Of a stretch of 64,000 bases of DNA, positions 54,708-63,297 are shown piece by piece (the stretch's first letter is position 1; every line of letters begins with the position of its first letter). The stretch spans positions 1 through 64,000 of the forward strand of contig NZ_JABERD010000015.1 of NCBI RefSeq assembly GCF_013044505.1. The letters are read 5' to 3'. This DNA comes from Streptomyces sp. S3(2020). GTDB taxonomy: Bacteria > Actinomycetota > Actinomycetes > Streptomycetales > Streptomycetaceae. Both the position numbers and the translations under genes were made by a program. Below the pieces are notes generated by a model. That model searched no databases and was not told the origin of the DNA. It saw only the letters and a list, made by a program, of their open reading frames with translations.

Positions 54708-56669
54708 ATGACAATAGCGGCGTCGGTGTCGGCGTCGCCGCCGGTGTCAGCGTCAGCCGTCAATACGGTCCTCGGGATGGTGGCCATGCTCGGATTCCTC
54801 GTCAGGGCCGCACTGGCCGCCGCGCTCCTGGTGACACCGCTGACGGCCGCCCCGGAGGCAGCCGCGGCCACGCCGGGTTGGACGGCTCCGCTGAGCACCC
54901 AGGGCCGCTCGATCGTGGACGCCGACGGCGACCGCTTCAAGCTGCGCTCGGGCAACTGGCATGGCGCCAGCGGCACTTGGAACGGGTCGGGCAGCACGGA
55001 GGACGACGCGAACCATCACGCCGGGGAGAACTCCGGCCGGATGCCGCTCGGTCTGGACCGCGCGCCCATGGCCGAGATCATCGCCGGTTTCCAGGAGATC
55101 GGGATCAACAGCATCCGGCTGCCCTTCTCCAACGAGATGATCCACGACACCCGCCCGGTCACGAACGCGTCCGTCGCCGCCAACCCCGCCCTGCGCGGCA
55201 GGACACCGCTCCAGGTGTACGACGTCGTCGTGCGCGAACTCACCGCGTCCGGCCTCGCGGTGATCCTCAACAACCACACCAACACGACCCGTTGGTGCTG
55301 CGGCGTCGACGGCAACGAACGCTGGAACACCAGCCGGTCCGCCGCGGCGTGGGAGGACGACTGGCTCTTCATGGCCCGCCGCTACCAGGGCAACAAGCGG
55401 GTCGTCGGCGCCGATCTCTACAACGAGGTCCGCCGCGACGTCTGGGACGACCCCAACTGGGGCCTCGGCGACGACCACGACTGGTTCGCCGCCTCACAGC
55501 GCGTGGGCGACCGCATCCTCACGGAGGCCAACCCGGACCTCCTGATCATCGTCGAGGGCATCAACTGGACCGGCATCCCCGTCGACGGCTTCGCGCACGA
55601 ACGCCCCACCCTGGAGCCGGTGCGCCGGCTGTCGCACACGCTCGTCGACTCCCACAAGCTCGTGTACTCCGCCCACTTCTACGACTACACCGGCCCGAAC
55701 CACAGCGGAGCCACCGGCACGGGCGAGACCACCGACCCCCGCTACCGCGACCTGAGCCCCACCGAACTGATCGACACCCTGAACCGCCAGGCCTTCTTCG
55801 TGACGGCGGAGCAGGACCGGCACTTCACCGCCCCCGTCTGGATCAGCGAGTTCGGCGTCGGCGGACGCGACGAGACCGGCACGAAACAGCGGGCCTGGTT
55901 CGAGAACTTCGTCGACCAACTCATTCGCGCCGACGCCGACTTCGCCTACTGGCCACTCGTCGGCTGGCACCAGGACCGCAAGGGCAACGGCTGGGCGCTG
56001 CTGCACTGGGACGCCGAGGGCCACCGTATGGGCGTGTACGACGGAGACGACTGGCGGGCCGCCGCCTGGACCCGGCTCGTCGGGGCCGACGGCCGGACCG
56101 GGGCGGTGGCACCCGTACCGGGCTGGTCCATGCTCAGCCCCGACCACGGCGACTTCGTCGCGTCACGCCGGATGCGGGCCCTGCCCGACTGGGACTCCGG
56201 CGCCCGCAAGGCCGTCTGCCCCGACGGCCAGCGGCTCCTCGGGCTGAGCCACACCGGCAACCGGGGGCTGTGCTCGGACGTGTCCAGCGGTGCCTTGTGG
56301 GATCCGGCCGGCGGACACCAGGTGGTCGTGGACGAACGGTATGTCGCGGCGGGCCGGGACTGGGCGTCCGGGTACACCAAACTCCAGTGCCCCGACGGGC
56401 AGTTCCTGACCGGGTACAGCGTCCGCGGCGCCGCCGTCTCCGCCGCCCTGTGCGCGGCCGCCCCGGCCGGGAGGCTCGGCACGAGCGGACGTACCGTCTG
56501 GTTCGACCGGGGCGACAACAGGGGTACGGGGGCCAAGGGCGGGGACTTCGCGTACGGCCGGTACAAGGGCCAGTGCGCGGACGACGAGTACGCGGCCGGG
56601 ATCGCGTACACGGGCCGCGTGGGCTCGTCCCGCACACCGGACGCGCTCTACTGCCGCGAGCTCACCTGA
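54708..56669 (+). CDS. Secreted GH5-type glycoside hydrolase
   Basis: This 653-residue protein has a Sec signal ('FLVRAALAAALLVTPLTAAP', cleaved near 'AAAATP') and a GH5 barrel (about 55-440). The acid/base is Glu240 in 'DLYNEVRRD' and the nucleophile Glu381 in 'WISEFGVGG'. The C-terminal 200 residues contain repeated cysteine-bearing units ('VCPDGQRLLGLSHTGNRGLC', 'QCPDGQFLTGYSVRG', 'QCADDEYAAGIAYTG') that may form a small accessory domain. It should cut beta-glucan or beta-mannan outside the cell. ATGs at 54777 or 54786 are likelier starts than 54708, since they place the signal peptide at the N-terminus. Confidence 0.87.
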   Translation: MTIAASVSASPPVSASAVNTVLGMVAMLGFLVRAALAAALLVTPLTAAPEAAAATPGWTAPLSTQGRSIVDADGDRFKLRSGNWHGASGTWNGSGSTEDDANHHAGENSGRMPLGLDRAPMAEIIAGFQEIGINSIRLPFSNEMIHDTRPVTNASVAANPALRGRTPLQVYDVVVRELTASGLAVILNNHTNTTRWCCGVDGNERWNTSRSAAAWEDDWLFMARRYQGNKRVVGADLYNEVRRDVWDDPNWGLGDDHDWFAASQRVGDRILTEANPDLLIIVEGINWTGIPVDGFAHERPTLEPVRRLSHTLVDSHKLVYSAHFYDYTGPNHSGATGTGETTDPRYRDLSPTELIDTLNRQAFFVTAEQDRHFTAPVWISEFGVGGRDETGTKQRAWFENFVDQLIRADADFAYWPLVGWHQDRKGNGWALLHWDAEGHRMGVYDGDDWRAAAWTRLVGADGRTGAVAPVPGWSMLSPDHGDFVASRRMRALPDWDSGARKAVCPDGQRLLGLSHTGNRGLCSDVSSGALWDPAGGHQVVVDERYVAAGRDWASGYTKLQCPDGQFLTGYSVRGAAVSAALCAAAPAGRLGTSGRTVWFDRGDNRGTGAKGGDFAYGRYKGQCADDEYAAGIAYTGRVGSSRTPDALYCRELT

Positions 56670-56719
56670 CCGGTCGGCGGCGGACCCGCTCGAACTCGGC
56701 GGTGTCCAGCGTCAACCCG

Positions 56720-56766
56720 CTTACTTCAATACTTACTTCAACTCTTGACGGGCGTGGTCCATACCT
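56720..56766 (+). promoter_or_regulatory. Promoter region of the chitinase gene with direct repeats and a DasR-like site
   Basis: CTTACTTCAA is repeated at 56720 and 56732 (12-bp period). TGGTCCATACCT (56755-56766) matches the DasR-responsive element core TGGTCTAGACCA at 9 of 12 positions. DasR controls chitin utilisation in Streptomyces. The chitinase ATG lies 72 bp downstream. Confidence 0.55.
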
Positions 56767-56838
56767 TTAGCTTCACGGGTCAGCAATGCCACGTGTGACG
56801 CACTCACCCCCCGACACACTCCAGGAGCGTCCTCAGTC

Positions 56839-57975
56839 ATGCCCTTCTCCGATCGCATACGGTCCCGTACCCGACTCCCGGTCTTCGCCGCGCTCTCCGC
56901 CCTCCTCACCGCCCTCCTCACCACCCTGTTCACCGCGACGCCCGCCCAGGCCGCCGGCGGCTCGATATCCGGTCTCGCGGGCAAGTGCGTGGACGTGGCG
57001 GGCGCGAGCAGCGCCAACGGCACCGCCGTACAGCTCTACGACTGCAACGGGACAGGCGCCCAGATCTGGTCCAACTCCGGTGACGGAACCCTGCGCGCGC
57101 TCGGCAAGTGTCTGGACGTCGTCGACCGCGGCACCGCCGACGGCGCGGCGGTCCAGCTGTGGGACTGCTCAGGCGGCGCCAACCAGCAGTGGGTGGTCAG
57201 CGCGGCGCGCGACATCGTCAATCCGGCCGCGAACAAGTGCCTGGACGTCCGCGAGAACAACAGCGCCAACGGCACCCGGCTCCAGATCTGGACCTGCTCC
57301 GGCGGGGCGAACCAGAAGTGGAACGCGCCCGCGAGCGGCGGCGGCACCACCCCGTCCGGGTTCGTCGTCTCCGAGGCCCAGTTCAACCAGATGTTCCCGA
57401 ACAGGAACTCCTTCTACACCTACGGCGGCCTCACCGCGGCCCTCAGCGCCTACCCCGGCTTCGCGGGCACCGGCAGCGACACGGTGCGGAAGCAGGAGGC
57501 GGCCGCGTTCCTGGCCAACGTCAACCACGAGACCGGCGGGCTGGTCCACATCGTCGAGCAGAACACCGCCAACTACCCCACGTACTGCGACTGGAGCCGG
57601 CCGTACGGCTGCCCGGCCGGCCAGGCCGCCTACTACGGCCGCGGACCGATCCAGCTCAGCTGGAACTTCAACTACAAGGCCGCGGGCGACGCGCTGGGCA
57701 TCGACCTCCTGGGCAACCCCTGGCTGGTGCAGAACGATGCGGCCGTGGCCTGGAAGACGGGCCTGTGGTACTGGAACACCCAGTCCGGTCCCGGCACCAT
57801 GACCCCGCACAACGCCATGGTCAACCAGGCCGGCTTCGGACAGACGATCCGCAGCATCAACGGCTCCCTGGAGTGCGACGGCAGGAACCCGGCCCAGGTG
57901 CAGAGCCGCGTCGACGCCTACAACCGGTTCACCTCGATCCTCGGCGTCGCGCCGGGCGGCAACCTCTACTGCTGA
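56839..57975 (+). CDS. Secreted GH19 chitinase with ricin-type CBM13
   Basis: This 378-residue enzyme has a Sec signal (cleaved near 'AQAAGG'). A ricin-B lectin domain follows (about 40-160), with three 'GxCxDV...GxxxQLxxCxxxxxQxW'-type repeats such as 'CLDVVDRGTADGAAVQLWDC'. A GH19 catalytic domain (about 170-378) follows, with Glu231 in 'NVNHETGGL' as the acid and 'YYGRGPIQLSWNFNY' in the active-site cleft. It hydrolyses chitin; CBM13 usually binds xylan or other polysaccharides. It ends 12 bp before the necrosis-type gene. Confidence 0.94.
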   Translation: MPFSDRIRSRTRLPVFAALSALLTALLTTLFTATPAQAAGGSISGLAGKCVDVAGASSANGTAVQLYDCNGTGAQIWSNSGDGTLRALGKCLDVVDRGTADGAAVQLWDCSGGANQQWVVSAARDIVNPAANKCLDVRENNSANGTRLQIWTCSGGANQKWNAPASGGGTTPSGFVVSEAQFNQMFPNRNSFYTYGGLTAALSAYPGFAGTGSDTVRKQEAAAFLANVNHETGGLVHIVEQNTANYPTYCDWSRPYGCPAGQAAYYGRGPIQLSWNFNYKAAGDALGIDLLGNPWLVQNDAAVAWKTGLWYWNTQSGPGTMTPHNAMVNQAGFGQTIRSINGSLECDGRNPAQVQSRVDAYNRFTSILGVAPGGNLYC

Positions 57976-57987
57976 CAAGGCGGACCG

Positions 57988-58755
57988 ATGCCCAAGTCCT
58001 CATCCCTCGCCCGGGCGCTGCTCGGTGCGCTCGGCGCCCTGACGCTCGTCGTGGCGGTCCCCTCGACCGCACACGCCGACGTGCTGACCCTGCTGCCCCA
58101 GAACGCCGACGGCCTGGAGCAGACCTTCTCGCCCGCGTACGACTACGACGGCGACGGCTGCTACGCCACCGCCGCGATCGGCGCCGACGGCACCCTCAAC
58201 CCCGGCCTCAAGCTGGGCGGCGCCGTCAACGGCAAGTGCCACGACCCCGCCCAGCTGGCCAACGCCAACACCTACTCGCGCGCGAAGTGCAACAACGGCT
58301 GGTGCGCCGTGATGTACGCCAGCTACTTCGAGAAGGACCAGGCGACACTCGGCCCGGCGGCCATCGGGCACCGGCACGACTGGGAGCACGTCGTGGTGTG
58401 GATCAGCGACGACCAGGTCCAGTACGTGTCGGTGTCCCAGCACAACAGCTATCAGGTGGCCGCCCGTACGGCGGTCCGCTTCGACGGCACCCACCCGAAG
58501 ATCGTCTACCACAAGGACGGCGTCTCGACCCACTGCTTCCGCTTCGCCAACGGCAATGACGAACCGGCGGAGAACGCCACGGGCAACTGGTTCTTCCCCC
58601 GGCTCGTCGGCTGGAACGGCTATCCGGCCGGCTACCGCTCCAAGCTGATCGGCGCGGACTTCGGCTCCGCGACGCTCAAGATCGACGACGGCGACTTCCC
58701 GTACCATCTCGCCGCCTCGAAGCCGTCGGGGATCGCGTTCGACCCGTACGCATGA
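57988..58755 (+). CDS. Secreted NLP (NPP1/necrosis-inducing) family protein
   Basis: The 255-residue protein has a Sec signal ('ALLGALGALTLVVAVPSTAHA') and the NPP1/NEP1-like core motif 'GHRHDWEHVVVW' at residues 127-138. This is the metal-binding heptapeptide GHRHDWE. Family members bind sphingolipids and permeabilise plant membranes. 'WCAVMYASYFEKDQ' and 'FFPRLVGWNGYPAGYRSKL' also match. It is in one transcript with the chitinase. Whether it is toxic to plants is unknown; saprophytic Streptomyces also carry such genes. Confidence 0.92.
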   Translation: MPKSSSLARALLGALGALTLVVAVPSTAHADVLTLLPQNADGLEQTFSPAYDYDGDGCYATAAIGADGTLNPGLKLGGAVNGKCHDPAQLANANTYSRAKCNNGWCAVMYASYFEKDQATLGPAAIGHRHDWEHVVVWISDDQVQYVSVSQHNSYQVAARTAVRFDGTHPKIVYHKDGVSTHCFRFANGNDEPAENATGNWFFPRLVGWNGYPAGYRSKLIGADFGSATLKIDDGDFPYHLAASKPSGIAFDPYA

Positions 58756-58849
58756 CGGGCGTGGCCGGGGGCCGCCTACTTTGGTAGCCGCCCGCGCCGT
58801 CCGAGGATGGCGGTCGCGTAGACGATCGCCCGATGTCGGCCGTCTCCTG

Positions 58850-58888
58850 CTTCCCCCAGGGTGAAGACACGACCCACCCAGGGGGAAG
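58850..58888 (+). promoter_or_regulatory. Hairpin covering the ribosome site of the beta-helix gene
   Basis: CTTCCCCC (58850-58857) pairs perfectly with GGGGGAAG (58881-58888), and GGGT (58859) with ACCC (58872) inside it. The 3' arm is the ribosome site of the ATG at 58890, so the mRNA can fold to hide it. Confidence 0.65.
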
Positions 58889-58889
58889 C

Positions 58890-60854
58890 ATGGTCATCTC
58901 ACGCAATCGAAGGAACGCGGTCGCACTCACCGCGGCGGCACTGGCGATGACGGCCCTGCCGACGACGGCCCTGCCGCTCGCGGTGTCGGCCGAACAGCCC
59001 GCGCCCGCACCGCAGTTGTACGTCGCCCCGTGGGGAAGCGACTCCTGGCCGGGCACCCTGGACCGCCCCTTCGCCACCCCGGCACGCGCGCAGCAGGCCG
59101 CGCGCGCCCGGGCACCGGAGAGGACGTCGGCCCTGGTGGTGAACCTGCGCGGGGGGACGTACACCCTCAAGGCGCCGCTGCGGCTGTCGGAGGCCGCCGG
59201 TGACTCCGGGGTGATCTACCAGGCTTACGGCTACGGGACCCCGCGGCAGGAGCGGGTCACCCTCAGCGGCGGCCGGCGGATCTCCGGCTGGCGGCCCGAC
59301 CCGCGGCTGCGCGGGTTCTGGCGCGCGGACGCGGGCGGTCTGGAGACCCGGCAGCTCTATGTCGACGGGCGCCGCGCCGAGCGGCTCGCGCGCGAGGGCG
59401 CCGGCTTCGAGGGCACGTTGAAGGTGACGAAGAGCGGTTACGTCACCACCAGTGCCGTTCCCCGCAGTTGGAAGAACCCCGCCGACATCGAGTTCGTCTA
59501 CCGCGGCGGCTATGTCGAGGGCCGTTGCGGAGTCGCCGGCATCTCCGGCACCACCATCACGATGGACCAGCCGTGCTGGGATCTGGTCCAAGCCCTGTAC
59601 GAGGGGCCGGAGTTGCTCGCGTCACCGACGGCCGTCGAGAACTCCCCCGGCTTCGAGCCCGAGCCCGGCAGCTGGTACCTGGACCGCTCCCGCCCCGGGC
59701 ACCACGAGCTGCTCTACTTCCCACGCCCCGGTCAGGACATGCGCCGTGCCGAGGTGATCGCCCCGGTCCTGGAGAACCTGGTCACCGGCACCGGCCGACC
59801 CGGCCGCCCCCTGCACGACATCGGCTTGCGCGGCCTGACCTTCGCGTACGCCACCTGGCTGGCGCCCGGTGAACCCGCCGGATTCCCCTCCGCCTGGAGC
59901 ATGTACCTGCGGCCCGGGAAGGGCGACGACGCGAAGCTGCTCACGGTGCCCGGCACGGTCGCCTTCCGTACCGCCGAGCGGATCACGCTGGAGGGCAACC
60001 GGTTCACCCATCTCGGCGCCCAGGCCGTGGAGTTGTCGCGGAACAGCTCGCACAACACCGTCGACGGAAACGTCATCGCCGACGTCTCCGACGGCGGGAT
60101 CCTGCTGGGAGTGGCCCCGCCGGACCAGAAGGGCACCAACCGCGGCAACCGGATCACCAACAACTGGATCCACCACACCGGCGCGGAGTACCGCGCCTCC
60201 TCCGCCGTCTGGGACACCGCGACCCAGGACACCACCATCGCGCACAACCAGGTCGACCACGTGCCCTACACCGGCATCCTCTCCGGCCCCGCCGACGACC
60301 TGCGCGGCATCATGCGCGGCAACCGCATCCTCGACAACCGTGTCTTCGCGACGAACCGGCTCCTGGCCGACGGCGGCGGCATCTACCTGCGGGGCGAACA
60401 GGGCACCTCCTTCGCCGACGGCGCCGTCATCAGCGGCAACGCGGTGACGAGCAGCAGGTACGGCGAGTGGAACGTCGGGATCTACACCGACGACAGCACC
60501 GCCTGGACCACCGTGGCCGGCAACGCCGTGTACGACTACGTCGCCGCCATCGGCGGATGCAGCGAGGAGTGGGGCGACCGCCCCGTACGCAATGTGCGCT
60601 ACCGCGGCAACTTCTGGGACGACGCGGTGCCCTCGTGGCTGGGGCGCCGGGACTTCCCCGGTGCCTGGCCCCCGGCCGACGAGGAGCACCCCGACGAGGG
60701 CTGCGGGGACCCGCACGACCTCGAGTTCACCGGCAACACCCTGCTGGCACCGCGGAATCCGGACCGGGCCTGCCGGGCCGACGCCGACTGCGCCGCCGTA
60801 CTGGCGGGCGCCGGGCCGCTGCCGCGGTACCGGCAGCCGCTGGGCATGCGCTGA
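58890..60854 (+). CDS. Secreted right-handed beta-helix protein (polysaccharide lyase-like)
   Basis: The 654-residue protein has a Sec signal ('AVALTAAALAMTALPTTALP') and a start typical of this class, 'LYVAPWGSDSWPGTLDRPF'. Many short beta-helix turns follow ('AERITLEGNRFTHLG', 'NSSHNTVDGNVIADVSDGGI', 'GNRITNNWIHHTGAE'). Such proteins act as lyases or hydrolases on plant or algal polysaccharides. No catalytic Asp/Lys set could be assigned. The ATG at 58890 is chosen because GGGGGA lies 3 nt upstream and the N-terminus then forms a signal. Confidence 0.87.
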   Translation: MVISRNRRNAVALTAAALAMTALPTTALPLAVSAEQPAPAPQLYVAPWGSDSWPGTLDRPFATPARAQQAARARAPERTSALVVNLRGGTYTLKAPLRLSEAAGDSGVIYQAYGYGTPRQERVTLSGGRRISGWRPDPRLRGFWRADAGGLETRQLYVDGRRAERLAREGAGFEGTLKVTKSGYVTTSAVPRSWKNPADIEFVYRGGYVEGRCGVAGISGTTITMDQPCWDLVQALYEGPELLASPTAVENSPGFEPEPGSWYLDRSRPGHHELLYFPRPGQDMRRAEVIAPVLENLVTGTGRPGRPLHDIGLRGLTFAYATWLAPGEPAGFPSAWSMYLRPGKGDDAKLLTVPGTVAFRTAERITLEGNRFTHLGAQAVELSRNSSHNTVDGNVIADVSDGGILLGVAPPDQKGTNRGNRITNNWIHHTGAEYRASSAVWDTATQDTTIAHNQVDHVPYTGILSGPADDLRGIMRGNRILDNRVFATNRLLADGGGIYLRGEQGTSFADGAVISGNAVTSSRYGEWNVGIYTDDSTAWTTVAGNAVYDYVAAIGGCSEEWGDRPVRNVRYRGNFWDDAVPSWLGRRDFPGAWPPADEEHPDEGCGDPHDLEFTGNTLLAPRNPDRACRADADCAAVLAGAGPLPRYRQPLGMR

Positions 60855-60863
60855 CCAAACGAC

Positions 60864-60901
60864 GAAGGGCCTTCACAGGCATCTGCCTGTGAAGGCCCTT
60901 C
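60864..60901. terminator. Bidirectional hairpin between beta-helix gene and tRNA-Pro
   Basis: GAAGGGCCTTCACAGGCA and its exact complement flank two bases, forming an 18-bp perfect inverted repeat. It lies 10 bp after one gene's stop and 7 bp past the tRNA 3' end, so it can terminate both. Confidence 0.9.
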
Positions 60902-60907
60902 AGACCG

Positions 60908-60981
<74 letters not shown>

Positions 60982-61054
60982 GTCGCGTCTCCCCCGGGCG
61001 AACCGCGGGAACACGCAGGTAAACCCTACCGCATGGACGTGACGGCGGCGGACG

Positions 61055-62497
61055 TCAGCCGCGCAGGGCGGTCGGTCGCCCGGCCTGCGACGGTTCGCCC
61101 GAGGCCCGTGCCGTCCCGGTCGCCCTAGCCGTCCGGCGGACCGGTACCAGCAGGGCGGCCAGGGCTGCGGCGAGGCACAGGACCGCGAGCAGGGTGAAGC
61201 CGTGGGTGTAGCCGGAGCCGTACGGCAGGCCGGAGGGCTGGAGCCGGCCGGTGACCAGGACGCTCGTGATGGCGGCGCCGATGGAGCCGCCGATGGTGCG
61301 GATGTTGGCGTTCATGCCGGTGGCGGCGCCGGTCTGCTCGGGCGGCACGCTGGCGACGATCAGGTTGGCCATCGAGGCGAAGGCCAGTCCGATGCCGAGG
61401 CCGAACACACCCGCGACGACGGCGATCTGCCACTGGGCGGCGTGCCAGAGGGCGAGGAAGCCGAGGGCCAGCGCGCCGAGCGCGGCGCCGGTCGCGAGGA
61501 GTGACTTCGCGCCGAGAACGGGTTCCAGCCGGCCGCTCAGGATGCCGGAGCAGAACATCGCCAGGAGCATCGGCAGCATCAGCAGTCCGGAGGTCGTGAC
61601 GCTCGCGCCGAAGCCGTACCCGGCGGAGCTCGGCGTCTGTACGAAGGCCGGGAGGAAGGACCAGAGCGCGTACATGCCCGCGCCGAAGAGCAGTGCGACG
61701 GTGTTGGTGGTCCACACCGCGGGCAGCCGCATGACCCGCAGGTCGATCAGCGGGGAGCGCGAGCGTGCCTCGGCCAGCAGCCACAGCACGAACAGGGCGA
61801 CGGCGACGGCGAACAGGCCGATCACCCGGGCCGATCCCCAGCCCCACTTGCCCGCCTGGCTCAGCGGCAGCAGCAGGGCCACCAGCCACGCGGACAGCAG
61901 GACGGCGCCGAGCCAACTGACCTTGCCCTCCGCCCGGTTGGGTGACTCCGGGACGTAACGCAGGGCGATCAGCGTGGTGATCGCGACGACGGCGACGGGG
62001 ATCCAGAACAGCCAGCGATAGTCGAGCGCGGAGACGATGGGGCCGGCCGCGACGATGCCGACGCCGCCGCCCGCGGCGATCACGGCGGACAGGTTGCTGA
62101 TGCTGCCGGGGACCTCGGACGGGGCGAACTCGTCGCGGATGATGCCGAAGGAGAGCGGGAACAGGGCGCCTCCGACGCCCTGGACGACCCGGGCGACGAT
62201 CAGCATGCCGATGTTCGGCGCGAGGGCGGCGAGCAGACAGCCGGCCAGGACGACGAGCAGGACGGCGACGAGGGTGCGTTTCTTGCCGATCAGGTCGCCG
62301 ACGCGGCCGAGGATCGGGGTGAAGACCGAGGCGGACAGCAGATACGCCGTCATCACCCAGGTCGCGGTGGACTGCGAGGTGTGCAGTGCGTGCTGGACGG
62401 TCGGCAGGGCCGGTGCGATCAGCGACTGGAGCATGGCGAAGACGCCGGCACCGGTCGCGAGGACCGCGAAGGTGAGGCGGGTGGACTTGCGGGGCAT
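61055..62497 (-). CDS. MFS drug exporter, 14-helix type
   Basis: The 480-residue protein has about 14 hydrophobic helices and the DHA2-family motifs 'GRVGDLIGKKRTL' (motif A, about 63-75) and 'RVVQGVGGALFPLSFGI' (motif C region). It should export hydrophobic drugs in exchange for protons. The ATG at 62497 opens 'PRKSTRLTFAVLATGAG'. It is divergent from the TetR gene with three operators between them, so the regulator almost certainly represses it. Confidence 0.92.
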   Translation of the reverse strand: MPRKSTRLTFAVLATGAGVFAMLQSLIAPALPTVQHALHTSQSTATWVMTAYLLSASVFTPILGRVGDLIGKKRTLVAVLLVVLAGCLLAALAPNIGMLIVARVVQGVGGALFPLSFGIIRDEFAPSEVPGSISNLSAVIAAGGGVGIVAAGPIVSALDYRWLFWIPVAVVAITTLIALRYVPESPNRAEGKVSWLGAVLLSAWLVALLLPLSQAGKWGWGSARVIGLFAVAVALFVLWLLAEARSRSPLIDLRVMRLPAVWTTNTVALLFGAGMYALWSFLPAFVQTPSSAGYGFGASVTTSGLLMLPMLLAMFCSGILSGRLEPVLGAKSLLATGAALGALALGFLALWHAAQWQIAVVAGVFGLGIGLAFASMANLIVASVPPEQTGAATGMNANIRTIGGSIGAAITSVLVTGRLQPSGLPYGSGYTHGFTLLAVLCLAAALAALLVPVRRTARATGTARASGEPSQAGRPTALRG

Positions 62498-62581
62498 GGA
62501 GAGCCTCTCCGAACACAGGATGCGGCCGGGGCCTCGTGGGAAGCGGTCGCGGAAAGGGCAGGGACGCGCCCCGACTGATAA

Positions 62582-62652
62582 AGTGGAGGCACGCCTCCAC
62601 TCTAGCGGAGGCACACCTCCGCTTCAACTCGGAACGGAGGCAGACCTCCGTT
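62582..62652. promoter_or_regulatory. Three 20-bp TetR operators between MFS and TetR genes
   Basis: AGTGGAGGCACGCCTCCACT (62582-62601), AGCGGAGGCACACCTCCGCT (62604-62623) and AACGGAGGCAGACCTCCGTT (62633-62652) share the palindromic form GGAGGCAnRCCTCC. Spacings are 22 and 29 bp. They cover the divergent promoter region. Confidence 0.88.
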
Positions 62653-62684
62653 TCAGTCTCGTTTCCAGCCCCCGGGAGGCATCC

Positions 62685-63263
62685 GTGACCGCCCAGCCGT
62701 TCCCCATCAGCGAGATCGTCGCGACCCGCCGACCGACCCGGAAGGACGCCGCCCGCAACTACGACGCCCTGCTGGCCGCGGCCCGCGAGGCCTTCGCGGA
62801 GCACGGCTCGGAGGCGTCGCTGGAGGACATCGCACGGCGGGCGGGCGTCGGCATCGGCACGCTGTACCGGAACTTCCCCACCCGGCGCCATCTCTTCGAG
62901 ACCGTGTACGCGGACGAGGTGAACACCCTGGTGCGGGTGGCCGAGGAGGTCGCCGACCGGGAGCCCTGGGACGCCCTGACCGCATGGCTCGACCGGTTCG
63001 CGGACTACATGGTCACCAAACGGGCCGTCCGCGAGGCCCTCAACGACGAGACGGAGATCTTCGCCGCCTGCCGCGAGTCGATGTACGGCGCCGGCACCCC
63101 CCTGCTCGAACGGGCCCAGCGGGCGGGCGAGGCGCGCACCGACATGGACTTCACCGATCTGCTGCGCATGGTCGCGGGCATCACCGCGACGGCTTTCGAC
63201 GACGACACCCAGCGCAGGCGGGTCATGTCGATCGCCCTGGACGGCGTTCGCACGAAGGTCTAG
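62685..63263 (+). CDS. TetR-family regulator of the MFS exporter
   Basis: The 192-residue protein has an N-terminal helix-turn-helix ('ASLEDIARRAGVGIGTLYRN', about 45-65) and a helical C-terminal ligand domain of the TetR_C_33-like type. It is likely the repressor acting on the three palindromes. A ligand such as an antibiotic would release it. The GTG at 62685 follows GGGAGG. Confidence 0.92.
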   Translation: MTAQPFPISEIVATRRPTRKDAARNYDALLAAAREAFAEHGSEASLEDIARRAGVGIGTLYRNFPTRRHLFETVYADEVNTLVRVAEEVADREPWDALTAWLDRFADYMVTKRAVREALNDETEIFAACRESMYGAGTPLLERAQRAGEARTDMDFTDLLRMVAGITATAFDDDTQRRRVMSIALDGVRTKV

Positions 63264-63297
63264 CTTCTCCTTGCCTGACTCAAGTAAGTTCGGCCGT

